From the NCBI RefSeq assembly GCF_014529535.1, contig NW_023503608.1:124001-188000 (forward strand): a DNA stretch of 64,000 nt, read 5' to 3'. This document shows positions 1-13,530 of the stretch, one piece after another. The notes under the pieces were generated by a model. That model saw only the letters and a list, made by a program, of their open reading frames with translations. It searched no databases and was not told the origin of the DNA. The position numbers and the translations under genes are program-made. Positions within the stretch are counted from its first letter, which is position 1; the number at the start of each line of letters is the position of its first letter. The DNA comes from Bradysia coprophila. Taxonomy: Eukaryota; Arthropoda; Insecta; Diptera; Sciaridae.

Positions 1-1123
1 TTTTTTTCTGTTTCATTAATTGAGTAATGAGCTAGGTCAATAAATGAATGAATGCAAACGATTTGACAAATTACCTAGTTTTGAAATTGTCGAATTTATT
101 TTCAATAGACTCTGAATTAAGCTAAATTGAGCCAAATCAATCGAAGTGATTCTTATCGAATGTATTAAGGACTTACCAAGTCTTCGCTTCTTATTCGAAT
201 CTCTCAATTATCACAATCAATTTGTCTAAAACGTAATGTTGAATGTTTGGCATAATCAAATTCAATATCATTCCGATGAGTCGAGTTTTAAAATTCATAG
301 CCACGATTTCGTTACCCTACCAAACACCTGTACTAATTAAACAATAATTAGATGCACAAACATAGTCGCTGTTCCAGTTCCGTGTCCATTTCCAAATAAA
401 AATCCATTGTGATAACAACCGATGACTTTACATAATATTATGTACACTTCCCGTAGAAAACTTTATGTTTTTTTATTGACAAACTCAACATTACAATGTC
501 TGTTCGTCTGGCGGTAAAACGAATGAGTTGTTAATTTTCATAACCGTAGCTCATTAACGTAACGGTTCGGACTTACTACATTGAATGAACATAGTCGTTT
601 TTAGCACGAAACATAATAATCCTAATTAATCTTTCATGACATTTTTCTTTCTTTAAAAAATTACTTCTGGCTAATATCACCACACCAGGACTGGCCAATA
701 GGACAATGCCTGAGGCACCTTATAATCTTTTTTCTGCTCATTTATAAAATTAAAAGTAAGATTTTGATTTCATTATTTTGTTAGAATATTCAGCCTATCC
801 AATTAGGGACTCGTACCTTCCACTAACTAGCTTAATAAATCTTTGTCAATCGACAGAGATTCTCTATATATTTAGTGAGGAAATAACAGAGACGGTCATA
901 CATTGTCATGGGCCAAATTCAGATTGAAAGTTTGTCCACACAACAGTTGTGTTTTTCAGTTTCTTCATTATCTGTTATCGACAGAAACGAAAAAATAACC
1001 GACGATACCTTGAACCAGAGAAGTAATTTTAAAACATTTATTTATCAGCATTGGTACATATATCACATTTTAGCACATAAAAAATCAAATTCAAAATCCA
1101 ATTTTAAAATTCAAATCTCTAAA
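1..1123. other. AT-rich stretch, no gene seen
   Basis: I see no supportable coding exon here. The sequence is AT-rich with frequent stops in all frames. The only long frame (908-1180, plus) lies opposite the 3' end of the retrotransposon remnant that starts at 1124 and has no recognisable content. Lower copies of old repeats are possible. Confidence 0.5.
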
Positions 1124-2570
1124 TCACAAATAAAAGATCTCCTCCATTTTCTCAGACTCCATAAACGCCCCCATGACTGAGGCTGCATTCCCTTTCTGGA
1201 TCGCAATGCTAATCCGTTGCTGAATAAAAGACTTGGTTCTAGGTTCGTGTGTCTTCAAAGTTATAATCTTAGCAACAGGGTTCCTTAACGTTAAAACTTT
1301 ATCATAAAAGTTTCACTTCGTACCGCTTCGAAATAGAACTTTTGCTTTTTCGGTACAGTTCATAACGAAATCGGTGTAACGAAAAATTATTTCGGTATGG
1401 TTTAACGTTATAAAGAGAAACGAAATTTTTTCCGGTATAGCGTAACGTTACAAAGAGAAACGAAATATTTTCCGGTGTGGCTTAACGTTACGAAGTAAAA
1501 CCAAATTTTTTCCGGTATGCCTTCAAACGAATTTATTTGCGGTATGGCTTAACGTTACAAAGAGAAACGAAATCGTTTTTGGAAAGATTGTAACGTTACA
1601 GAAATAAAAAAGAACTAGTGTCAAAAAAGTTGCGGTTTCCGGAGCTGTAAACAATAAAAATACAAAAATTTCATGATAAATGCTCCGTTTTATAATTATA
1701 TTACTTCAAAATTCAATAAAAAAAACATTTACGATAGAAAATATTCGTATAAACCTCCCTTTAGACCAGGCTATTACTGTAATTTACTCTAATTTTCAAG
1801 ATACTGTATTGGAACAGTTAATTGTCTTAACGTTATTTAATTTATCGAAAAATATTCCGTATCATGGTAACGTTACGGAATGTAACGGAAAGAATTTCGT
1901 TTTCTTTTAACGTTACGAGATGTACCGGAAAAATTTACGTTTTCTTGTAACGTTACGAGATGTACCGAAAAACATTTCGTTAGCAAAAACCGTTTTAGAT
2001 TGTGTAACTGTAACAAATGTACCATTAAATTTTTCGTTATGATAATAACGTTACATTTGAATCGTTTTTGTAACGTTACGTCCACGTAACAAAAAATAAC
2101 GTTAAAAATAACGTTATGCCGGAACCCTGCTTAGCAAGTTCGTCCAAATTTTTTTTTGCTTCATTGCACCAGTGACCCATTGTCTCGACGACAAACGGAA
2201 CGAAATGGTAATTTTGATCCAGCAACGGCGCATAGGTGTACTCCTTGATTCTAACCATGTTCATTGCTGCTTGCCTAACAACTCTTGCCGTGTTCTTCAG
2301 CAGGCTGGGTTGAAAAGTGTCGGTACATGATGCATCGCAGATCAGTGTTTTTCCTTTTTTTCCACGGAACTAAGCTCATGCCATCCACCCTTCTTCCATC
2401 AGTTCGAATTAAACCAGGTGGCTCTAGAGATGCTGGAGTATCCGCTGAAGCGAGGGCTCTTTTGACGATTTGATTTAATTCCGCTGTCTTGGCCAACGGC
2501 CGGCGCTCTTTAAGCAGTGAAGCCCGTGTCGGCCTTTCCTATCCACTGGTGCACCACAGACGCAATTATG
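1124..2570 (-). pseudogene. Non-LTR retrotransposon ORF2 C-terminal remnant, broken
   Basis: Read on the minus strand, this is the C-terminal end of a LINE-type ORF2 downstream of the reverse transcriptase. From 2570 downwards there is a Cys/His segment ([10 protein letters not shown], then SAGRW), then RTDGRRVDGMSLVPW, then HFVPFVVETMGHW and DELAK. After the inserted element it resumes (1267 down to 1124) with FIQQRISIAIQKGNAAS and a stop. These blocks are familiar from many animal LINE polyproteins. Two lesions are visible: a one-base frameshift in an A-rich run near 2345-2370, and the 854-bp hAT-type element inserted after DELAK. The reverse transcriptase part is absent, so this is a dead fragment. 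Exact clade not assigned. Confidence 0.8.
1276..2129. mobile_element. hAT-type non-autonomous foldback element
   Basis: The element begins CAGGGTTCC and ends GGAACCCTG, so the termini are inverted repeats. It is flanked by a perfect 8-bp direct repeat CTTAGCAA at 1268-1275 and 2130-2137. An 8-bp duplication with CAGGG-type ends is the hallmark of the hAT superfamily. Inside, the left half (about 1290-1600) carries repeated units with TTAACGTTA followed by AGAGAAACGAAAT and TTTCCGGTAT; the right half (about 1860-2110) carries related units in the opposite orientation. No transposase frame is present, so it must have been moved in trans. Removing it and one CTTAGCAA restores the reading frame of the interrupted LINE at the junction, which confirms the boundaries. 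Confidence 0.9.
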
Positions 2571-3276
2571 ATACCTATTTCATGACTACATGTCATCTAG
2601 CATCTTTAATAATAAAAAGGTTTAACCAGTTTCCATCTGACTTAATCTCAATGATAATAGATTTATCTGTGTTCTTCATCAGATCCCTTATTCAGTCTGT
2701 TGATCCATAAAAATAATCACGATGGTCGTAGCTAAAAACTACTGAATATAGCTCGTCGGTTTGTTGTCGATAACAGATGATTTGCTGTTACTAAAGGTTA
2801 AAATCGGGTGCAATTTATTATCGTGTACATCAAGTAGCCTAGCATCAGATAGCTTTGTCGGCTACACCATCAGTTACAAAATAATATTAGTGGATTATCC
2901 GGGATACTGTTTTCTTCAGCGATCAACGATTATTTTTCTATTAGATTTGTCAGTGACTTTTGTTAGAAATTTAGATTTATTTTTAACTCGAAATTTCTTG
3001 TACAAAAGACTTCAGCTCAACATAACAATACGATTGCCGGATCTGAACGATTGACGTGAACCTCATATATCTTTCAGAATATAACCAGAACCATTTACGG
3101 AAATAATACAAACGAGCTCCAATTATTGGTCGATCAAACAATCGATTTCGTTGATACTCCATCGGATACAAAAGAAACGTGGACCACTGATTTTAATAAA
3201 GGTAAAATTGATTAGCCGGGTATGGTGGGTGGTTATTTGCATCTAAAGTACATTCTTGATTCTTTCAACAGCTGTA
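2571..3276. other. Spacer and probable 5'UTR/intron of gem
   Basis: No coding exon is supported. Open frames at 2489-2710 and 2761-3054 carry no recognisable sequence. A strong splice acceptor (TTTCAACAG, ending at 3271) stands just before the first recognised gem ATG, so at least one upstream untranslated or coding exon of gem probably lies 5' of here and was not identified. Confidence 0.4.
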
Positions 3277-6200
3277 ATGCTTGGACCTCAAGTTGCAAGT
3301 GTGGAGAATATACAAACCGTTCCCAGGAAGCGTCAAATGGATTGGGAATCTATTGAGATTAATTCATCCAATTCATCCACAAGTGGACCGAAAATTACAA
3401 GTGTCGCTAGCATTAAAGATCGCCGAAAAATTGGTGAGTCAATACAAGCATTTTGTACATGACACTGAATCAATAACTTCGATCCACAGAAATTGAATTT
3501 CGTTTACATTTTGTTTAGTCTGAAGAGAAATATTTTTTCAAATTTTACTCCAACAATGTTATTATTGCCAAGCGACCGGGGTAATTATCATATGAAATGA
3601 AATAATGCATACGCTATGCCACTCACTCTTTATCTGTATGAAGACGGGTCACGAATAAAAGGTCAACAATTGCTGATAACAGCACAGAATTTATCATCGG
3701 TTTTCTTCGGCAAGTTTGCCAGTCTGACTCTAGTGATATTTTCTCTCAATTGAACTTAATGTTTTTCAACAATTAATGTGAACACAAACGAAAGTTTTAA
3801 GGTAACGAATCGGACGATAATCCTAATATTTGTGCTTTAGGTTTCCACTTAATACAAAGTATAAATATAAGACGAATGAATTCTCGTAATTTACCTTTAA
3901 AAGTATATTTTTACCATAACTCATTCTGATGTGATAAATATTGAGTCAATAAACATTTAAAAAAAAAGTGTCAAATACTGGCTGAACCACTGTCGTACCT
4001 CAAATCCAGTATATCGATACCGCAAAAGTGTTAATTAAGCGGAGAGCAAACTATATGTTCTAGCAAATATTTGAAATAAAAATTTGGTTGTTGGTGCGCT
4101 AATTGAAAAATAAAATGGATAAAGAGTTCATAAAGAGACAGTGTCGCTACCAACAAAATAATGGTTCGTTTTACCGAAATTATATAGATTACATTGACTG
4201 AATTTCGACTTGTGAATCTATTAGCGCGGTAATGATTTCGAATGAGGAAAATTGTACTTGTCAATATTGATTGCTTGTCGAATTGTTGTCTACCAATTTA
4301 GAGTTGTATAGCTCCACCACACGTTGTACGAATAAAATTAGAGTTAAGTAGTTAATGCAAGAGTTAAAGTGGCGTGGCATGTAAGCTCAAACTTGATGGT
4401 ATCGACGAACTGAGCTTTTCAATAAGTATGGTGGTTGGTGGATGTTGAAGTGTGGGTAAAAAACAGATTTGTTAAGTAATGCTTTCCTCCATCAATTTGG
4501 ACTTCATTACTGTCTGACTTTCAATCACTAAAAATGTCTAAGTTAAAAGGGCATCGGATATAAAATGATCTATTGACCGTTTTACTGACAATTCAAAACT
4601 TTCATAGAAAATCGAATATGTTTATTTTGTTGAGTTTAACTCGAAAAAATATGTTTGAAATGCTATGAATCGTTATAATTCAAGTGCAGCAAGGTGCTTT
4701 GATTGTATTTCTATTGCTTTTGCTAAGGTAAATAACATGAATTGAATACGACATACACGTAAGATGCGAACTTATCACGTCGCGTCAGCCTTATAAAGAA
4801 ATGAAACTAAAAACGCGATTCTATACACTCACCTTATCTCTATAAACATTTAAATGAATATCGATGAATTCCAAGGTAATTCGAATTAGTAAAAAAATTC
4901 ATGTTCAGTTGTTCAGTTATGACGTTTTTCGCCGGTTGAATAAAAAAAAAAACTTTTTTCGACCTAATTACAGACAACAATATATTGCAGAAAAGATAAG
5001 ATTCAGGGACGGCAAAATCAGACGATAGTAAAATTTATCACAATTGACGTTGAATCGCTGGCATGGCGGTCTGATTAGGATTTTGAGACTAACTCGTATT
5101 GAATCTTATCTAGCGCATATATCATTTACTTGATTCATTTGACAAAATTGGCAATAAATATCAGACTTCTGCTAACCATCTTCTTCCAATGAAACTGAAA
5201 ATTAATTTCGAATCAAAATTTCACGAAATGATTTACAGTCTTGTTTTTCTGATGGTAACAATTTGAAGAAGATAAGCCTCTGAATTATGATTTGTGTATT
5301 GAAGCAAACTCTGATTGCAGCTCACGTGGAGACACTTTTTTTAAATATTTTTTTTTTCTCGTTCATTTTAGCTCGCATTGGTTGGACTGATGATATTGAT
5401 TTCGACCTGAATGGAGATTTGACGAACAACAGTTATTTGAACAAGTATGTTACTTTGGATTTTTTTGTTCGGTTTTTTTAGACTTATGCTTGCGTGTATT
5501 GAAATTAAAAATCTTTTAGAAACGGCTACACATTTGTGGTCGACATTGACGAAGTAGCATATTTTATAGCAAACATGACTTTAGTCAAAAGAAGTAATAG
5601 ATTTATGTTTTGTAGCACAATGAACTTTCCATTTCTGAAAGGTTAATGCTTTATGTTAATTTTTTGCTTTCTTTTTTTTTGAATTTCTAAGGTCTATTTA
5701 GACTATATCTCTAAGTGCTTCTACCAAATTTTCTATTTTAAAGAAGTCTCTAATCTCGCAAATGTTGAAAATTCGCTAGAAAACAGTTGAAATTTTCTCA
5801 AAATGTAATGAATTTGCAAAGCAAATTAGTTAAACGTGATGTGTTGTCAGTTACAGTACCGTCTTTAATTTATCCATTTCTCATACACATTGCTTGTCGC
5901 CTTGAAAATTTGTGTGTTTATTAGCTCTCGTGAACGTTTAAAGCAAACTATAGATTGTTCCTTTTAAACATGAGAAGTTGCGTATAAATATGGTATCTAG
6001 AGAGACCGGCAAGAGTGCCTACTCTAGAAATACCTTCGGATTTTGTTCATGTCATTTGCAATACGTGTCTATATCTGAGAGGACTTCAAACTGAACCACG
6101 CTTGAGCTACAACGTTAGACAACGCTCGATTGCACACATCTGACTCAAATAGTCCATACGATACAACAGTCACTTGTTAACCAAGTGGAAAGAATGGTTT

Positions 6201-9200
6201 GCTTTTAAAGAGTGTCTTCTGTAGCTCCCGCTACCCTTAGGCACTAGTTGTGACATTAGTCCAAAGTTTTCTTTGCTTTTTTTTAGAACTTTTACGATTG
6301 AAATAAAATTCTACGTAGAATATGACAACGCTTGTATGTACGTTAATACTTCCTGAATATTAATTACGCATAAATGGATATCATGAATTTTTCTGACATA
6401 ATATGCCTACTCAAGAGAATGAAAAGATATTTGAGAAGACACTCGGTCTGTGAATTTTAATCTTATTTACTTCGTTGCATCATCATCATAGTTTTATCAC
6501 TAATTTAATTTAGTTTGATAGAGTCGTCATCTGAGTTCTTACCAAAACCATAGATGAAAACATCGGCTACGAGTGTAAAGGAAATGCCAACTAGACACTT
6601 CTCCATTAAATAGAAACGAAAATTTTGTCTCAATAAATATTTCCTCTGTTGTTTATCCAAGATAAATATCTTTATACAAACACGGATGTAAAATCCATCG
6701 TAATTCTGGTTTACGTGTAAGTTGTGGACTGTTAACTATTTCATACTGCATAGTATTGCAACTAGCAACAAAAAATTTTCCACAACTTTCGAAACTATCT
6801 AAATCTCTATTTCTACTAGGGCAGGGCACAACTTTTATTTTATTTGAGAAACTCAGACCCACTAAATCCTTTCGAAGGTCGAGATTTCGATGGCCGTTTT
6901 GGTTAATTCCAGTCAAGACTAAAACTTTATCAGAATATTCTTACCAGAGGGTTCAACCAAACGCTTTTCTTGTTGAAGAACAAAACTGCGAAGCCAAATA
7001 TTTATGTGAACCAAGACTCCAATATATAGCATTATATTCCTTGCTTGGAAATGAATTTTAGAAAACCTCCTTCATTAGTAACGCATATATACCACTTGCT
7101 AGCTGCAACCTCGCTGTCCGGTTTTAAATTAAATTCAAGGTATGCAAATTATGTTCATCTATGATCGAAAAAAATTGGCAAATTCCATACACGTGTTTCA
7201 ATCTGTGTATCTAAAATTAGTCTCGCCATATTAGCGAATCGGTGATAATGTTTGCTAACGAAATTTTCACATATTAACAAATTAAGTGCGAATTTTATGT
7301 CATTTCTTTGCACATTTTGTGATTTAATGACTGTCAGTTTAGTATTAGCACATTGAATTGTATCCCACAACTTGACATACCCATAAAAACGTAATATATT
7401 TATGTCTTCTATGAATTCAAATTGCTGCATTTGATTTTATTTGCCCTGTTCCAGGATTCTAAACTTGTTTTTTGTTCGTAGTGACGCATTTCTGTCATTG
7501 TCATCTGCATTGAACATCTTGAAACATGAGATACCATCACCATCTAACGATCAATTGAAGCAGCCCAAAAGCCCTCAGGTAACTCTTTTATAATCAACCA
7601 AAAACGTTCAATGACCGGATCCATTTTATCATACAGGAAAGAGCAGGTCTTCCAATTAACCACCAACAATCCCAAGGAGGAACGGTTGCTAATGGAACTG
7701 TTAAGGAGAGCACAACATGCAACGATCATGCACCGATTTTACAGAAGCCGAAAAATCAACCAGATGTACTGGACTCATCGTCCAATTCCAATTTGGGTAT
7801 GTTGTTATTGTGAATGTAAGATTTAAAGCCGATTATATTCTAACCGAAGATTTAACCATTTTTCTAAGCATGTTCGATGAACCATGAGTCTCCGCAATGC
7901 GGTAAAACGCAAGGTCCTAACGAAGTTCAGTCCAAGTAAGTCAAGTTTTTGGTATAATTTTTTTTTTAATTTCAATTTCTATTCATCTGTTATCGATAAC
8001 GACGACAAAAATAATGACAAGCTCTGGGCAATATGGTCTTTTATATAGTTAAAACCTGTTAAACAATTTGAAGTACAAGATTTGAAATCAACCTATTAAA
8101 AATACTATGATCTATGGAAGTAATAGACCTGATAAGTCATATGTTTGCCGTCTGAAATAGGTTAATGTCTTTCATAGTGAGAGGTTGCCTATAAATTACA
8201 GCTTGAATTCGAAATCAAATTTAAGCTTTTGGGTCAAGTTTTTGGGCCCTCTTATGACTGTTTTACAACCTAAACTTTTTGATTTAGATGATTTTCCAAT
8301 TTTGCTTTACCCTCATAAGACCCTTTGTTTTTGAGTGGAGGATGTGACCACCGGCCTTTTAATGAAAATTTAATTTTTAAATTTCATTCGCCATAATCTA
8401 AAAATTGTACGACTCGAGGCAGTAGGTATAGTAGCTAACAGCGGAATAAATTCGTATTTGATTCCATTGTGTTCGAGTTTGAACAATGATGTCTACTCAA
8501 TCAATTAGCCTTGCAATTTGCCTCTAGAAATTTATTGCTTTTTTATTTGGCGACTGTTTCAATTACTTTTATTCCGTCCATCCAATTTAGGCAAATTCAA
8601 CGGAACAAAAATATTTTCACATTCCGTCATTTAGTTTCATCAAGAAGACCAATAAAATTAATTAAAAAATGAGCTCGCTATTTGTTCAATTGTTTCAGAT
8701 GTGATCATTGCGACTGTAATCGGTCGTATGATCATGTACAATAGCGCGAAAACGATTCATTTGATTTCCTATTTATGCAAAAATATTTCTTTTTCGTCAA
8801 TTGTTTAATTTGCCTTTTGCAGATTTCAGTACGTTTTAGCTGCGCCGACATCTATAGCTACAAAGAACAATGAGGACACACTTACGTATCTCAATCAAGG
8901 ACAAAGCTATGAAATAAAACTGAAGAAATTGGGAGATTTAGCGACTTATCGCGGCAAAATTTTGAAGGTAGTTAAATACGAACCAAAAATCATCCACGCC
9001 AGCACCGTCTCACAATTCCCTTTTAGAGCATCATAAAAATTTGCTTCCATGAGCGCCGTTTGCAGTACATGGAAAAGGAGCAGATCAATCAATGGAAAGC
9101 GTCAAGACCGGGTGAACGTATTGTTGAAATCGATGTGCCATTATCGTATGGTCTGTGCCATGTATCCCAGCCGAATAACCAAATGTTGAACACCGTTGAA

Positions 9201-11324
9201 ATTCAGTGGGATCCTATGAAAGAAGTTGGAGCCTACATACAGGTGAACTGTATATCGACGGAATTCACTCCGAAGAAACACGGCGGCGAAAAGGGTGTAC
9301 CGTTCCGTATACAAATCGAAACTTATTTGGATTCGAACGGTGATGGATGCTACACACCCATTCATGCGGCAGCGTGCCAGATCAAAGTGTTTAAGTTGAA
9401 GGGAGCTGATCGTAAGCACAAGCAAGATCGGGAGAAAATCCAAAAACGAACCCGAGCTGAACAAGAAAAGTATCAGCCCAGTTTTGAGTGCACGATTTTA
9501 TCGGATATTCCGAGTGATTCTATCACACCACCGATTTGCTGCAGTCCGGAAATGTAAGTATTTTGGAATCATTACAAGAAACCATTTAAACGGACGTAGA
9601 ATACCACGTAGTGGGTTGACTTTTTAGAGATTCTTTTTTCGTCAAACGAATAACGGTGGATACCTAGCAACTCAATTGATTCAATTGTGTTGACCCTTAA
9701 ACCCGCCATAATCGCTCGAACTCGAATTTGTCATTGTTCTATGTGAAACTTTCCAATCAACGATCAGCGATGTCGTAAATATTTTGTGACCCGTTGGTCT
9801 CACGTAGCCGGCTTCTTTGGCTAATTTTGTTGAAAATATCTAGCATTAGTGCAGTGCTGGCTTACGTTGCGATAAGAAAGATATGGACAGTCTCTGACAT
9901 TTGATTTTACTTGCAGTTCCAATGGAAATCCGGCAAATGGAACGTCAAACCGTACAACATCACCAGTGATGCCACGTTCTCCAGTTCAAATAACAAAGTA
10001 CGAAAATCCAGTTTTCAATCCGAATTCATCGCATCCTATTGGTATAAACAGCGTTTCGTCATCAAATTCGAATGTCAAAGCTGTCGTCGATGCCAACAGT
10101 TCTTCACCCAGACGAGTTGAGAATGAAGATTTCGTGAGTTCATCATTATGTGATCAAGTTCTGTTTAATTTTCATTTAGTCGTTCATTTCAAAGGTTCCA
10201 AATATTCTGATTGAATCATCTCCAGCAGTCCTTGCCCAGTGGATGACGTATCATCGTCTCAACCAGTACATAAGCACTTTTGCTCACTACTCTGGCGCTG
10301 ATTTGCTACGAATGTCCAAAGAAGACATCATTCAAATTTGTGGCGTCGCCGATGGTATACGAATGTACAACACATTGCATTCGAAGTAATATTGACAATA
10401 ATTTTGAAATGGAACATTTTCCAATTAATTTTCGTGCAACTTGCAGAGCTATTAAGCCTCGTTTGAGAATTTACGTCAGTTTCGATGGCAGTTCATACCA
10501 TGCGATCTATTTACATGAAAGTTCTGTGTTCGAATTGGTCCGGAAATTGTGCAGATTGCCTGGTTTCTTTGAGCACACTGCGAACAATGGAAATGTTGAA
10601 AATAATGGCTTTCCCGAATGGGGTGAGTGAGAAATTATTGATTTATGAAATGGGAATAACCCAGCCGAATTCTCAACAAGAATACCGGGAACCGGGATGT
10701 TTAGAGACCCCTTCAAGTCTTACTTTTACCATTTAAAGAATGTAATCGGAAGTCATCCCAACATTTTCGCAAGAGAAAAGCAGTTTCCTGAAGGTCATGA
10801 GTAAACTCTATTTTGAGTTCCGCGAACCTACCGAAATTGAAATGATTTTTTTGGAGATAATTTCCAATTGATCAATTGATCAAGTGTATAGAATAGCATC
10901 CAATAAGTTCATTGCTTTGGTTATGTGTTACGTTCACATCCATTCTCTAGTAATTGTCGTTCGAATTTCGACGTGAATAGACCTAAGTTTTTTACAGACC
11001 GGAATGACGGCTTACCCTGACCGACCACCTTTTCTTGGCTTGTATTTAAAACGAACGAATTGATATGTAAATCGTTTTGTGTGGCATGTGATTGACTCAA
11101 CACTTTCTATTTCCCAACCAGGTCTTCAATCGAAATATTCTGGCAGCGGATCGAACATTTGCGATGCTTCGAAAACTGTGGTTTACACCGACGGGCCGAA
11201 TGGAATTCACGTTCTCGTCTCGGACGAAGTGCTGAACAATTTCAAGGACGACAGTCTGTTCGCTATTGAGTGTCAAAACGGAAGAGTTCTTATGAAAACA
11301 GTGTACAAAAATGAGATTAATTGA
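3277..11324 (+). CDS. gem: Grainyhead/CP2 family transcription factor (gemini / TFCP2-like)
   Basis: Eleven coding exons with consistent phase: 3277-3433, 5372-5444, 7482-7578, 7637-7796, 7869-7935, 8823-8967, 9027-9553, 9917-10133, 10180-10385, 10447-10622, 11122-11324; 2028 nt, 675 aa. Residues about 186-408 are the CP2/Grainyhead DNA-binding domain, with FQYVLAAPTS, TLTYLNQGQSYEIKL, VNCISTEFTPKKHGGEKGVPFR and ADRKHKQDREKIQKRT. Residues about 481-550 form the SAM-like domain (FAHYSGADLLRMSKEDII, QICGVADGIR). The last two exons give the C-terminal ubiquitin-like dimerisation domain (GPNGIHVLVSDEVL). These three modules are diagnostic for TFCP2/LBP-1/UBP1, Drosophila gemini, which binds paired CNRG half-sites as dimers or tetramers. 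The N-terminus is less certain: the ATG follows a splice acceptor, and in-frame sequence could extend upstream. Exon 3 encodes SALNILKHEIPSPS, matching the LALPIFKQE block of vertebrate TFCP2. AATAAA at 11436. Confidence 0.93.
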
Positions 11325-13530
11325 AATTATTTCTAAATTGGCACCAACATAAAAATATTTTTTTTTTTAGAAATTTTTTGAATATTTTTTACAATTGACT
11401 TGCAAATTACCCCACCTTAGAGTAGCGTTTAATTAAATAAAAACAACATTTTAGTGACAATGATTGCGATCGGTCTGTTCATGTAGAAATTGAGTTATTG
11501 GGAAACTTAAATCATTTAGAAATGAATCCAGTCTAAGGATGTTAGTCGCTACACCATTTCGAGTTCAAATATTATTTTTTTGTGATTCGATGTGAATAGT
11601 AGGAAACATCGATGAAACAGATTTCAGCTGTTCGAATCATTCAAATTGAGTAAAATAATTTTTAAGAAAAATATAATCAAATTGTGACAGTGTGATGCTG
11701 ATGCCCAGATGAAGAGAATTTAAATAATCAAATGAATTGGTTCCCAGTTTGCCACATAAAACTCTTTTTTTTTGCAAAATTTCCAGTTACTCTGTTCCTT
11801 GTTTGTTTGGATTTTATATTTTAGAATATTGAATTCTTAGTATGATAATAATCGCACGACCGGTTACATAATTTCCAAGTCAAATTCTTTTAGGTTTTTA
11901 CTCTTTTATTTTGGAAAAAAATATTTTTGGAATTAAATATTTGATAGAGATAAGCTTACGTTTGCACTAAACCAGATTTATACAACAAAAAAGGGAAACA
12001 AAATGTTGCCTTGCACATATAATTTTAAAAAGAAGAGAAGAAAATAATTGTTGCTGTTATAATCATTTACTACTCCCGACTGTACTATCGTCAACCACTG
12101 TCGAATTTGGGATCCACTTGACTTTGTCAAGTTGAACTCATTCGACGCGTCTGCGGTAGAATGGGCTAGTACATTGATACCAATTATTCCTTTTCTTTTA
12201 TTGAATAAAAATATTTTACGAAATTTTAATTTGTGAAACGTAGACACATAGAATACAAAATATAAAATGGAATTTACTTTCGAAACAAATAATTTTTTTA
12301 TTATTCGTTGGGTGATGTTCAAAAATTCCTAATCTTTGATCCTTTCCACTGTTCACCATTGTTCGAATTCTCAGAGCTTGAAATGAGTGGGAATACCTAA
12401 TTTTGTTGCCCACTGCCCAGGGTCCTGCCCGAAATTTAAAATTTGTATAAATTAAATTCAAAAAGAAATTCGACGCCCTCAATTCTTTTATCGCAATGTT
12501 GTGACGTCATTGTCATACATTACTTTGAATTTTCAGGGAATTTTCCACCATTTTGTTGCCTCGTTTTCGCTCATACGATAAAGCAGTATATCATAATATA
12601 AGGGGAATAGTCGAGGCTTGCCGAATCTACTATTTCCTAACTAGCGTTGAAATATTCCGACTTTGTCGCGTATTAACAATGTCGTTCTATAAGTTAGGAA
12701 TTATACTGGAAGGCTTTTTTAGCGGTTTTGATTCCAGAACTCATCTCCGGCTCGTCTTTGAACGAAGTCTTTGGGGTAGGAAAGTAACTATAACAAACAC
12801 CTCATCCTAGAAAAGCTTACCTTATTACAGACGGCATATAACATTTCATAATTTTTATTCATTCGTCAATTACAGTTAGAAGAGGCAGTCTTTACCGGGA
12901 ATGGAAACAAAGGATCAACAGATCTGTGTTTCGAGATCTTAACTGATCGTCCCAAACTGATGAATTTAGAAGAGGCAGTGAAATTTCATCATAAATTTGC
13001 TTAAGCTGTTTTCAAAACAATCAAAAAACAACTGAAACAAATTCATGATCATTGCTTGAGACTGCAGCTACTCCGTAATTAACATTGTTTTCATCCATGG
13101 TCGTATGAGTAAGAAATACAAACTGCCACAACATAATTTGGGTCTCTTTATCACTGAAAATGTCCATGCAGGCTCCAATTCTCTAAAAATAACCCTTCGC
13201 TATCAAATTTTCGGACTTCCCATGCCTGTGCTCGTATGCGTATAGTTATAGTATGGGTTGTGGACAATACTATCTCGATCTAGGCTCTCATACTTCGTGG
13301 GTTGTTCAGGCAGATTATTTATTTATTTTATTTTAATGAAATATATGACTGCATGTAGTGAGCCGACTTTCTATGTGCAACATTTCTTTGAAGATGCGAA
13401 CATCAATCATTCCTAGTTCGAGATGTCATTTCTTTCATCGAGAAGGGAATTCGACGAAATTAGCAGCAACAGAAAGCAACAGATTCGATAATTACAATCA
13501 TGCATCATAGACGGTGAGCTTGAAATTTTT
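11325..13530. other. 3'UTR of gem and intergenic AT-rich sequence
   Basis: A polyadenylation hexamer AATAAA for gem is at 11436-11441. Beyond that I see no coding exon. At 12891-12945 is a repeat (ACCGGGAATGGAAACAAAGG and following) that recurs, diverged, at 19300-19350. The motif TTAGAAGAGGCAGT occurs twice (about 12877 and 12966). Confidence 0.5.

Noticed and set aside
7611-7826. 71-codon frame over gem exon 4
   Set aside because: Does not connect in phase to the next exon; the neighbouring frame does.
9141-9464. 107-codon minus-strand frame
   Set aside because: Antisense to the gem DNA-binding exon.
11978-12482. Two overlapping minus-strand frames of 88-114 codons
   Set aside because: AT-rich chance frames with no family match.
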